Origin: Paragordius varius
Lineage: Eukaryota; Nematomorpha
Assembly (NCBI GenBank): GCA_964247055.1
Contig: OZ176058.1
Coordinates: forward strand, 3,782,001 to 3,846,000
DNA length: 64,000 nt
Direction: 5' to 3'
How positions within the stretch are numbered: position 1 is the first letter of the stretch; every line of letters begins with the position of its first letter. A program made the position numbers and the translations under genes. The notes under the pieces were generated by a model. The model did no database searches, was not told the origin of the DNA, and was given only the letters and a program-made list of their open reading frames with translations. Positions 25,681 through 36,729 of the stretch are shown here, piece by piece.

Positions 25681-25700
25681 TTTTTTTATTCACTCCACCC
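25671..25700 (-). repeat. Right terminal inverted repeat
   Basis: Inverse complement of the left end, ending CACTCCACCC. It contains TTTATTCACT at 25,685-25,694 and AGGGTTTCCT at 25,671-25,680, the reverse-strand forms of the two subterminal motifs. Confidence 0.95.
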
Positions 25701-25703
25701 TAT
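25701..25703. repeat. Target site duplication, right (TAT)
   Basis: Second copy of the TAT at 24,572-24,574, directly after the CCACCC end of the element. The satellite then continues with TATGTTTGATTGTTGG in the expected register. Confidence 0.93.
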
Positions 25704-26253
25704 GTTTGATTGTTGGAAACACTTAAAAGTGAAAAGAAAACATATTTTGATTGTTGGAAAATTAATTTGATTGTTGAAAATATATGTTTGATTGTTGGAA
25801 ATACTAAAAAGCTATTAGTCAACATATTTTGATTGTTGGAAAAATTATTTGATTGTTGAAAATATATGTTTAATTGTTAGAAACACTAAAAAGCTGTTGG
25901 GCAACATATTTTGATTGTTTGAAAAATTATTTGATTGTTGAAAATATATGTTTGATTGTTAGAAACACTAAAAAGCTATTGGGCAACATATTTTGATTGT
26001 TTGAAAAATTATTTGATTGTTGAAAATATATGTTTGATTGTTGGAAACACTAAAAAGTTAAAAAACATAACTTAATTGTTGGAAAATATTTGATTGTGAA
26101 AATATATGTTTGATTGTTGGAAACACTAAAAAGTGGACACATAATTTGATTGTTGAAAAAATTATTTGATTGTTGGAAACACTAAAAAACTATTGGGCAA
26201 CATATTTTGATCGTTGGAAAAATTATTTGATTGTTGAAAATATATGTTTGATT

Positions 26254-27741
26254 TTAATTGTTAGAAACACTAAAAAGTAGACACATAATTTGATTGTTGA
26301 AAAAATTATTTGATTAAGAAAATATATGTTTGATTGTTGGAAATATTAAACAGCTATCAGGCAACATATTTTGAATATTGGAAAAATTATTTGATTGTTG
26401 AAAAAATATGTTTAATTGTTAGAAACATTAAAAAGCTATAAGGCAACATATTTTGATTGTTGGAGAAATTATTTGATTGTTGAAAATATATGTTTGATTG
26501 TTGGAACTAAAAAGTGAAAAGAAAACATATTTTGATTGTTGGAAAAATTATTTGATTGTTGAAAATATATGTTTGATTGTTGGAAACACTTAAAAGTGAA
26601 AAGAAAACATATTTTGATTGTTGGAAAATTTATTTGATTGTTGAAAATATATGTTTGATTGTTGGAAATACTAAAAAGCTATTAGGCAACATATTTTGAT
26701 TGTTGGAAAAATTATTTGATTGTTGAAAATATATGTTTAATTGTTAGAAACACTAAAAAGCTGTTGGGCAACATATTTTGATTGTTTGAAAAATTATTTG
26801 ATTGTTGAAAATATATGTTTGATTGTTAGAAACACTAAAAAGCTATTGGGCAACATATTTTGATTGTTTGAAAAATTATTTGATTGTTGAAAATATATGT
26901 TTGATTGTTGGAAACACTAAAAAGTTAAAAAACATAACTTAATTGTTGGAAAATATTTGATTGTGAAAATATATGTTTGATTGTTGGAAACACTAAAAAG
27001 TAGACACATAATTTGATTGTTGAAAAAATTATTTGATTGTTGGAAACACTAAAAAACTATTGGGCAACATATTTTGATTGTTGGAAAAATTATTTGATTG
27101 TTGAAAATATATGTTTGATTGTTGGAACTAAAAAGTGAAAAGAAAACATATTTTGATTGTTGGAAAAATTATTTGATTGTTGAAAATATATGTTTGATTG
27201 TTGGAAACACTTAAAAGTGAAAAGAAAACATATTTTGATTGTTGGAAAATTAATTTGATTGTTGAAAATATATGTTTGATTGTTGGAAATACTAAAAAGC
27301 TATTAGTCAACATATTTTGATTGTTGGAAAAATTATTTGATTGTTGAAAATATATGTTTAATTGTTAGAAACACTAAAAAGCTGTTGGGCAACATATTTT
27401 GATTGTTTGAAAAATTATTTGATTGTTGAAAATATATGTTTGATTGTTAGAAACACTAAAAAGCTATTGGGCAACATATTTTGATTGTTTGAAAAATTAT
27501 TTGATTGTTGAAAATATATGTTTGATTGTTGGAAACACTAAAAAGTTAAAAAACATAACTTAATTGTTGGAAAATATTTGATTGTGAAAATATATGTTTG
27601 ATTGTTGGAAACACTAAAAAGTGGACACATAATTTGATTGTTGAAAAAATTATTTGATTGTTGGAAACACTAAAAAACTATTGGGCAACATATTTTGATC
27701 GTTGGAAAAATTATTTGATTGTTGAAAATATATGTTTGATT
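26254..27741 (+). repeat. Re-duplicated 1,488-bp segment in copy B
   Basis: At about 26,254 the sequence leaves the order it shared with copy A 12,417-12,963 and jumps back to the equivalent of A 11,478, at TTTGATTTTAATTGTTAG. It then repeats that segment through to the equivalent of A 12,963 (TTTGATTCTTGGAAC near 27,740). With the missing 2,247-bp unit this gives the observed net 759-bp shortening. It is the footprint of an out-of-register exchange. Confidence 0.85.
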
Positions 27742-30230
27742 CTTGGAACTAAAAAGTGAAAAGAAAACATATTTTGATTGTTGGAAATATTATTTGATTG
27801 TTGAAAATATATGTTTGATTGTTGGAAACACTAAAAAGTGAAAAGAAAACATATTTTGATTGTTGGAAAATTTATTTGATTGTTGAAAATATATGTTTGA
27901 TTGTTGGAAATACTAAAAAGCTATTAGGCAACATATTTTGATTGTTGGAAAAATTATTTGATTGTTGAAAATATATGTTTAATGTTAGAAACACTAAAAA
28001 GCTGTTGTGCAACATATTTTGATTGTTTGAAAAATTATTTGATTGTTGAAAATATATGTTTGATTGTTAGAAACACTAAAAAGCTATTGGGCAACATATT
28101 TTGATTGTTTGAAAAATTATTTGATTGTTGAAAATATATGTTTGATTGTTGGAAACACTAAAAAGTTAAAAAACATAATTTAATTGTTGGAAAATATTTG
28201 ATTGTGAAAATATATGTTTGATTGTTGGAAACACTAAAAAGTTAAAAGACAACATAATTTGATTGTTGAAAAAATTATTTGATTGTTGGAAACACTAAAA
28301 AACTATGGGGCAACATATTTTGATTGTTGGAAAAATTATTTGATTGTTGAAAATATATGTTTGATTGTTGGAACTAAAAAGTGAAAAGAAAACATATTTT
28401 GATTGTTGGAAAAATTATTTGATTGTTGAAAATATATGTTTGATTGTTGGAAACACTTAAAAGTGAAAAGAAAACATATTTTGATTGTTGGAAAATTTAT
28501 TTGATTGTTGAAAATATATGTTTGATTGTTGGAAATACTAAAAAGCTATTAGGCAACATATTTTGATTGTTGGAAAAATTATTTGATTGTTGAAAATATA
28601 TGTTTAATTGTTAGAAACACCAAAAAGCTGTTGGGCAACATATTTTGATTGTTTGAAAAATTCTTTGATTGTTGAAAATATATGTTTGATTGTTAGAAAC
28701 ACTAAAAAGCTATTGGGCAACATATTTTGATTGTTTGAAAAATTATTTGATTGTTGAAAATATATGTTTGATTGTTGGAAACACTAAAAAGTTAAAAAAC
28801 ATAACTTAATTGTTGGAAAATATTTGATTGTGAAAATATATGTTTGATTGTTGGAAACACTAAAAAGTAGACACATAATTTGATTGTTGAAAAAATTATT
28901 TGATTGTTGGAAACACTAAAAAAACTATTGGGCAACATATTTTGATTGTTGGAAAAATTATTTGATTGTTGAAAATATATGTTTGATTGTTGGAACTAAA
29001 AAGTGAAAAGAAAACATATTTTGATTGTTGGAAAAATTATTTGATTGTTGAAAATATATGTTTGATTGTTGGAAACACTTAAAAGTGAAAAGAAAACATA
29101 TTTTGATTGTTGGAAAATATTTGATTGTGAAAATATATGTTTGATTGTTGGAAATACTAAAAAGCTATTAGGCAACATATTTTAATTGTTGGAAAAATTA
29201 TTTGATTGTTGAAAATATATGTTTAATTGTTAGAAACACTAAAAAGCTGTTGGGCAACATATTTTGATTGTTTGAAAAATTATTTGATTGTTGAAAATAT
29301 ATGTTTGATTGTTAGAAACACTAAAAAGCTATTGGGCAACATATTTTGATTGTTTGAAAAATTATTTGATTGTTGAAAATATATGTTTGATTGTTGGAAA
29401 CACTAAAAAGTTAAAAAACATAACTTAATTGTTGGAAAATATTTGATTGTGAAAATATATGTTTGATTGTTGGAAACACTAAAAAGTAGACACATAATTT
29501 GATTGTTGAAAAAATTATTTGATTGTTGGAAACACTAAAAAACTATTGGGCAACATATTTTGATCGTTGGAAAAATTATTTGATTGTTGAAAATATATGT
29601 TTGATTGTTGGAACTAAAAAGTGAAAAGAAAACATATTTTGATTGTTGGAAATATTATTTGATTGTTGAAAATATATGTTTGATTGTTGGAAACACTAAA
29701 AAGTGAAAAGAAAACATATTTTGATTGTTGGAAAATTTATTTGATTGTTGAAAATATATGTTTGATTGTTGGAAATACTAAAAAGCTATTAGGCAACATA
29801 TTTTGATTGTTGGAAAAATTATTTGATTGTTGAAAATATATGTTTAATTGTTAGAAACACTAAAAAGCTGTTGGGCAACATATTTTGATTGTTTGAAAAA
29901 TTATTTGATTGTTGAAAATATATGTTTGATTGTTAGAAACACTAAAAAGCTATTGGGCAACATATTTTGATTGTTTGAAAAATTATTTGATTGTTGAAAA
30001 TATATGTTTGATTGTTTGAAACACTAAAAAGTTAAAAAACAAAATTTAATTGTTGGAAAATATTTGATTGTGAAAATATATGTTTGATTGTTGGAAACAC
30101 TAAAAAGTTAAAAGACAACATAATTTGATTGTTGAAAAAATTATTTGATTGTTGGAAACACTAAAAAACTATGGGGCAACATATTTTGATTGTTGGAAAA
30201 AATTTTTGATTGTTGAAAGTATATGTTTGA
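27122..30230 (+). repeat. ~622-bp higher-order repeat series, copy B
   Basis: Copy B counterpart of the series at 12,349-15,458, with the GGAACTAAAAAGTGAAAAG landmark near 27,124, 27,745, 28,370, 28,992 and 29,610. It keeps the private features of each unit in copy A: GTTGTGCAAC in the second, CACCAAAAAGC and AAATTCTTTG in the third, and a shortened GGAAAATATTTGATTGTG monomer in the fourth. The series was therefore duplicated as a block and not re-amplified separately. Confidence 0.88.
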
Positions 30231-33076
30231 TTGTTGGAAACACTAAAATGTTAACAGACAATGTATTTTGATTTTGGAAAAATTATTTGATTGTTGATAA
30301 TATATGTTTGATTGTTGGAAACACTAAAAAGTTAAAAAACATAATTTGATTGTTGGAAAATATTTGATTGTGAAAATATATGTTTGATTGTTGGAAACAC
30401 TAAAAAGCTATTGGGCAACATATTTAAATTGTTGGAAAAATATTTGATTGTTGAAAATATATGTTTAATTGTTAGAAACACTAAAAAGTAGACACATAAT
30501 TTGATTGTTGAAAAAATTATTTGATTGTTGGAGACACTAAAAAACTATTGGGCAACATATTTTGATTGTTGAAAAAATTATTTGATTGTTGGAGACACTA
30601 AAAATTTTGGGCAACATATTTTGATTGTTGGAAAAATTATTTGATTGAAAATATATGTTTGATTTTAATTGTTAGAAACACTAAAAAGTAGACACATAAT
30701 TTGATTGTTGAAAAAATTATTTGATTGTTGGAGACACTAAAAAACTATTGGGCAACATATTTTGATTGTTGGAAAAATTAGATTGTTGAAAATATATGTT
30801 TGATTGTTGGAAACACTAAAAAGTGAAAAGAAAACATATTTAGAATGTTGGAAAAATTATTTGATTGTTGAAAATATATGTTTGATTGTTGGAAACACTA
30901 CAAAGTGAAAAGAAAACATATTTTGATTGTTGGAAAATTTATTTGATTGTTGAAAATATATGTTTGATTGTTGGAAATACTAAAAAGCTGTTGGGTCAAC
31001 ATATTTTGATTGTTTGAAAAATTATTTGATTGTTGAAAATATATGTTTGATTGTTAGAAACACTAAAAAGTTAAAAAACATAATTTAATTGTTGGAAAAT
31101 ATTTGATTGTGAAAATATATGTTGTTGGTAACACTAAAAAGCTATTGGGCAACATATTTAAATTTTTGGAAAATTATTTGATTGTTGAAAATATATGTTT
31201 GATTGTTGGAAACACTAAAAAGTTAAAAAATATAATTTGATTGTTGGAAAAATTATTTGATTGGTGTAAATATATGTTTGTTTGTTGGAAACACTAAAAA
31301 TTTAAAAAACATAATTTGATTGTTGAAAAAACTATTTCATTGTTGAAAATATATGTTTGATTTTTGGAAATACTAAACAGATATCAGGAAACATATTTTG
31401 ATTATTGGAAAAATTATTTGATTAAGAAAATATATGTTTGAATGTTGGAAACACTAAAAAGTTAAAAACATAATTTGATTGTTGGAAAATATTTGATTGT
31501 TAAAAATATATGTTTGATTGTTGGAAATATTAAACAGCTATCAGGCAACATATTTTGAATATTGGAAAAATTATTTGATTGTTGAAAAAATATGTTTAAT
31601 TTTTAGAAACATTAAAAAGCTATAAGGCAACATATTTTGATTGTTGAAGAAATTATTTGATTGTTGAAAATATATGTTTGATTGTTGGAAACACTAAAAA
31701 GCTATTGGGTAACATATTTAAATTGTTGGAAAAATATTTGATTGTTGAAAATATATGTTTGATTGTGAGAAACACTAAAAAGCTATAAGGCAACATATTT
31801 TGATTGTTGGAGAAATTATTTGATTGTTGAAAATATATGTTTGATTGTTGGAAACACTAAAAAGTAGACACATAATTTGATTGTTGAAAAAATTATTTGA
31901 TTGTTGGAAACACTAAAAAACTATTGGGCAACATATTTTGATTGTTGGAAAAATTATTTGATTGTTGAAAATATATGTTTGATTGTTGGAACTAAAAAGT
32001 GAAAAGAAAACATATTTTTGGAAAAATTATTTGATTGTTGAAAATATATGTTTGATTGTTGGAAACACTAAAAAGTGAAAAGAAAACATATTTTGATTGT
32101 TGGAAAATTTATTTGATTGTTGAAAATATATGTTTGATTGTTGGAAATACTAAAAAGCTATTAGGCAACATATTTTGATTGTTGGAAAAATTATTTGATT
32201 GTTGAAAATATATGTTTAATTGTTAGAAACACTAAAAAGCTGTTGGGCAACATATTTTGATTGTTTGAAAAATTATTTGATTGTTGAAAATATATGTTTG
32301 ATTGTTAGAAACACTAAAAAGCTATTGGGCAACATATTTTGATTGTTTGAAAAATTATTTGATTGTTGAAAATATATGTTTGATTGTTGGAAACACTAAA
32401 AAGTTAAAAAACATAATTTAATTGTTGGAAAATATTTGATTGTGAAAATATATGTTTGATTGTTGGGAACACTAAAAAGTTAAAAGACAACATAATTTGA
32501 TTGTTGAAAAAATTATTTGATTGTTGGAAACACTAAAAAACTATGGGGCAACATATTTTGATTGTTGGAAAAATTTTTTGATTGTTGAAAGTATATTTTT
32601 GATTGTTGGAAACACTAAAATGTTAACAGACAATATATTTTGATTGTTGGGAAAATTATTTATTGTTAAAAATTTATGATTGATTGTTGAAAACACTAAA
32701 AACCTATAAGGCAACATATTTTGATTGTTGAAATAATTATTTGATTGTTGAAAAAATATGGTTGATTGTTGGAAACACTAAAAAACTATTGGGCAATATA
32801 TTTTGATTGTTGGAGAAATTATTTGATTGTTGGTAACAATAAAAAGCTATTGGGCAACATATTTTGTTTGTTGGAAAATAATATGATTGTTGAAAATATA
32901 TGTTTGACTGTTGGTAACACAAAAAAGTTAAAAAACATAATTTAATTGTTGGAAAGTATTTGATTGTGTAAATATATGTTTGATTGTTGGTAACACTAAA
33001 AAGCTATTGGGCAACATATTTAAATTGTTGGAAAAATTATTTGATTGTTGAAAATATATGTTTGATTGTTGGAAAC

Positions 33077-33213
33077 ACTAAAAAGTTAAAAAACATAATT
33101 TAATTGTTGGAAAATATTTGATTGTGAAAATATATGTTTGATTGTTGGAAACAATAAAAGGCTATTTGGCAACATATTTTGATTGTTGGAGAAATTATTT
33201 GATTGTTGGAAAC
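33077..33213 (+). repeat. 137-bp extra satellite in copy B
   Basis: Copy A passes directly from the monomer at 18,300 to the GTAGACAC form at 18,309. Copy B has about 137 more bases before the same form at 33,222: a short GTTAAAAAACATAA monomer plus part of a GGCTATTTGGCAAC monomer. This shifts the A/B offset from 14,776 to 14,913. Confidence 0.75.
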
Positions 33214-35769
33214 ACTAAAAAGTAGACACATAATTTGATTGTTGAAAAAATTATTTGATTGTTGGAAACACTAAAAAACTATTGGGCAACATATTTTGAT
33301 TGTTGGAAAATTTATTTGATTGTTGAAAATATATGTTTGATTGTTGGAAACACTAAAAAGTGAAAAGAAAACATATTTTAATTGTTGGAAAAATTATTTG
33401 ATTGTTGAAAATATATGTTTGATTGTTGGAAACACTAAAAAGCTATTGGGCAACATATTTTGATTGTTGGAAAAATTATTTGATTTTTGAAAATATATGT
33501 TTGATTGTTGGAAACACTAAAAAGTTAAAAAACATAATTTAATTGTTGGAAAATATTTGATTGTGAAAATATATGTTTCATTGTTGGAAACACTAAAAGG
33601 CTATTGGGCAACATATTTTGATTGTTGGAGAAATTATTTGATTGTTCAAAATATATGTTTGATTGTTGAAAACACTAAAAAGCTATGGGGCAACATATTT
33701 TGACTGTTGAATTATTTGATTGTGCAAATATATGTATGATTGTTAGAAACACTAAAAAGCTATTGGGCAACATATTTTGATTGTTGGAAAAATTATTTGA
33801 TTTTTGAAAATATATGTTTGATTGTTGGAAACACTAAAAAGTTAAAAAACATAATTTAATTGTTGGAAAATATTTGATTGTGAAAATATATGTTTCATTG
33901 TTGGAAACACTAAAAGGCTATTGGGCAACATATTTTGATTGTTGGAGAAATTATTTGATTGTTCAAAATATATGTTTGATTGTTGGAAACACTAAAATGT
34001 TAACAGACAATATATTTTGATTGTTGGAAAAATTATTTATTGTTGAAAATTTATGATTGATTGTTGAAAACACTAAAAAGCTATGGGGCAACATATTTTA
34101 ACTGTTGGAAAAATTATTTGATTGTGCAAATATATGTATGATTGTTAGAAACACTAAAAAGCTATTGGGCAACATATTTTGATTGTTGGAAAAATTATTT
34201 GATTTTTGAAAATATATGTTTGATTGTTGGAAAGACTAAAAAGTTAAAAAACATAATTTAATTGTTGGAAAATATTTGATTGTGAAAATATATGTTTTAT
34301 TGTTTGAAACAATAAAAAGCTATTGGGCAACATATTTTGATTGTTGGAGAAATTATTTGATTGTTGAAAATATATGTTTGATTGTTGGAAACAATAAAAA
34401 GCTATTGGGCAACATATTTTGTTTGTTGGAAAATTATTTGATTGTTGAAAATATATGTTTGATTGTCGGAAACACTAAAAAGTTCAAAAACATAATTTAA
34501 TTGTTGGAAAATATTTGATTGTGAAAATATATGTTTCATTGTTGGAAACACTAAAAGGCTATAGGGCAACATATTTTGATTGTTGGAGAAATTATTTGAT
34601 TGTTCAAAATATATGTTTGATTGTTGGAAACACTAAAAAGTTAAAAGAAAACATATTTTGATTGTTGGAAAAATTATTTGATTGTTGAAAATATATGTTT
34701 GATTGTTGGAAACACCAATAAACTATTGGGCAACATATTTTGATTGTTGGAAAAATTATTTGATTGTTGAAAATAAATGTTTGATTGTTGGAAACACTAA
34801 AAAGTTAAAAGAAAACATATTTTGATTGTTGGAAAAATTATTTGATTGTTGAAAATATATGTTTGATTGTTGGAATCACTAAATAGTAAAAAGAAATCAT
34901 ATTTTGATTGTTGGAAAAATTATTTGATTGTTGAAAATATATGTTTGATTGTTGGAAACACTAAAAAGCTGTTGGGCAACATATTATGAAATTATTTGAT
35001 TGTTGAAAAAATATGTTTGATTGTTGGAAACACTAAAAAACTATTGGGCAACATATTTGTTAAAAAAATTATTTGATTGTTGAAAAAATTATTTGATTGT
35101 TGAAAATATATGTTTGATTGTTGGAAACACTAAAAAGTTAAAAGACAACATAATTTGATTTTTTGAAAAAATTATTTAATTGTTGGAAACACTAAAAAAC
35201 TATTGGGCAACATATTTTGATTGTTGGAAAAATTATTTGATTGTTGAAAATATATGTTTGATTGTTGGAAACACTAAAAAGTTAAAAGAAAACATATTTT
35301 GATTGTTGGAAAAATTATTTGATTGTTGGAAAAACTAAAAAACTATTGGGCAACATATTTTGATCGTTAAAAAAATTATTTGATTGTTGAAAATATATGT
35401 CTGATTGTTGGAAAGTGAAAAAGTTAAAAGAAAACATATTTTGATTGTTTGAAAATTATTTGATTGTTGGAAACAATATAAAGCTATTGGGCAACATATT
35501 TTGATTGTTGGAGATACTATATGATTGTTGAAATTATATGTTTGATTGTTGTAAACACTAAAAAGTTAAAAGAAAACATATGTTGATTGTTGGAAAAATT
35601 ATTTGATTGTGCAAATATATGTTTGATTGTTGTAAACACTAAAAAGCTATTGGGCATCATATGATTGTTGGAAAAATTATTTGATTGTTGAAAATTATGT
35701 TTTATTGTTGGAAGCACTAAAAAGTTAAAAGAAATCATATTTTGATTGTTGGAAAAATTATTTGATTGT

Positions 35770-36700
35770 TGAAAATATATGTTTGATTGTTGGAAACACT
35801 AAAAAGCTGTTGGGCAACATATTATGATTGTTTGAAAAATTATTTGATTGTTGAAAAAATATGTTTGATTGTTGGAAACACTAAAAAGTTAAAAGACAAC
35901 ATAATTTGATTTTTTGAAAAAATTATTTAATTGTTGGAAACACTAAAAAACTATTGGGCAACATATTTTGATTGTTGGAAAAATTATTTGATTGTTGAAA
36001 ATATATGTTTGATTGTTGGAAACACTAAAAAGTTAAAAGAAAACATATTTTGATTGTTGGAAAAATTATTTGATTGTTGGAAAAACTAAAAAACTATTGG
36101 GCAACATATTTTGATCGTTAAAAAAATTATTTGATTGTTGAAAAAATATGTCTGATTGTTGGAAAGTGAAAAAGTTAAAAGAAAACATATTTTGATTGTT
36201 TGAAAATTATTTGATTGTTGGAAACAATATAAAGCTATTGGGCAACATATTTTGATTGTTGTAGATAATATTTGATTGTTGAAATTATATGTTTGATTGT
36301 TGGAAACACTAAAAAGTAGACAACATATGAAAAATTATTTGATTGTTGGAAACACTAAAAAACTATAAGGGATCATATTTTGATTGTTGGAAAAATTATT
36401 TGATTGGTGAAAATATATGTTTGATTGTTGTAAACACTAAAAAGCTATTGGGCATCATATGATTGTTGGAAAAATTATTTGATTGTTGAAAATTATGTTT
36501 TATTGTTGGAAGCACTAAAAAGTTAAAAGAAATCATATTTTGATTGTTGGAAAAATTATTTGATTGTTTAAAAATATATGTTTGATTGTTGGAAGCACTA
36601 AAAAGTTAAAAGAAATCATATTTTGATTGTTGGAAAAATTATTTGATTGTTGAAAATATATGTTTGATTGTTGGAAACACTAAAAAACTATTGGGCAACA
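35770..36700 (+). repeat. ~899-bp local repeat in block III
   Basis: The order starting with GACAACATAATTTGATTTTT near 35,896, through GATCGTTAAAAAAATTA, GGAAAGTGAAAAAGTT, GTAGATAATATTTG and ATAAGGGATCATATTTTG, recurs about 899 bp later (36,791 onward) and again in copy 2 near 42,967. It is an irregular tandem pair plus the distant copy. Boundaries are approximate. Confidence 0.7.
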
Positions 36701-36729
36701 TATTTGTTAAAAAAATTATTTGATTGTTG

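Larger units (their letters stand above)
24575..25700. mobile_element. Non-autonomous DNA transposon with terminal inverted repeats
   Basis: This is the only non-satellite sequence in the window. It begins GGGTGGAGTGAATAAAAAAA and ends with the inverse complement. The first 27 bases match perfectly and 29 of the first 30 match. It is flanked by TAT on both sides, and the uninterrupted site survives in copy A at 10,161-10,175, so the ends are exact. Seven AGGAAACMCT motifs and four AGTGAATAAA motifs cluster near the ends, as expected of transposase-binding subterminal repeats. There is no transposase frame; the interior is AT-rich and apparently non-coding. The family is unresolved: a 3-bp duplication occurs in PIF/Harbinger (usually TWA, not TAT), CACTA, Zator and Academ, and the GGG ends argue against CACTA. 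Confidence 0.92.
20124..34894 (+). repeat. Segmental duplication, copy B (14.8 kb with transposon)
   Basis: Copy B follows copy A base by base with five structural differences that account for the changing offset. One A is missing near 22,891. The transposon with its target duplication adds 1,129 bp after 24,574. The second 2,247-bp unit is missing and a 1,488-bp segment is repeated, a net loss of 759 bp. About 137 bp are extra near 33,077-33,213. About 239 bp (a trimer) are extra near 34,360-34,600. These sum to the observed offsets of 14,405, 14,775/14,776, 14,913 and 15,152 bp. Confidence 0.9.

Noticed and set aside
24575-25700. LTR element, LINE or SINE
   Set aside because: The ends are inverted, not direct repeats; the target duplication is 3 bp; there is no poly-A tail, reverse transcriptase frame or A/B-box-like promoter.
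24575-25700. Tc1/mariner element with TA duplication
   Set aside because: A TA duplication would leave an extra T on one end only and break the symmetry of the inverted repeats; the copy A empty site shows three duplicated bases.
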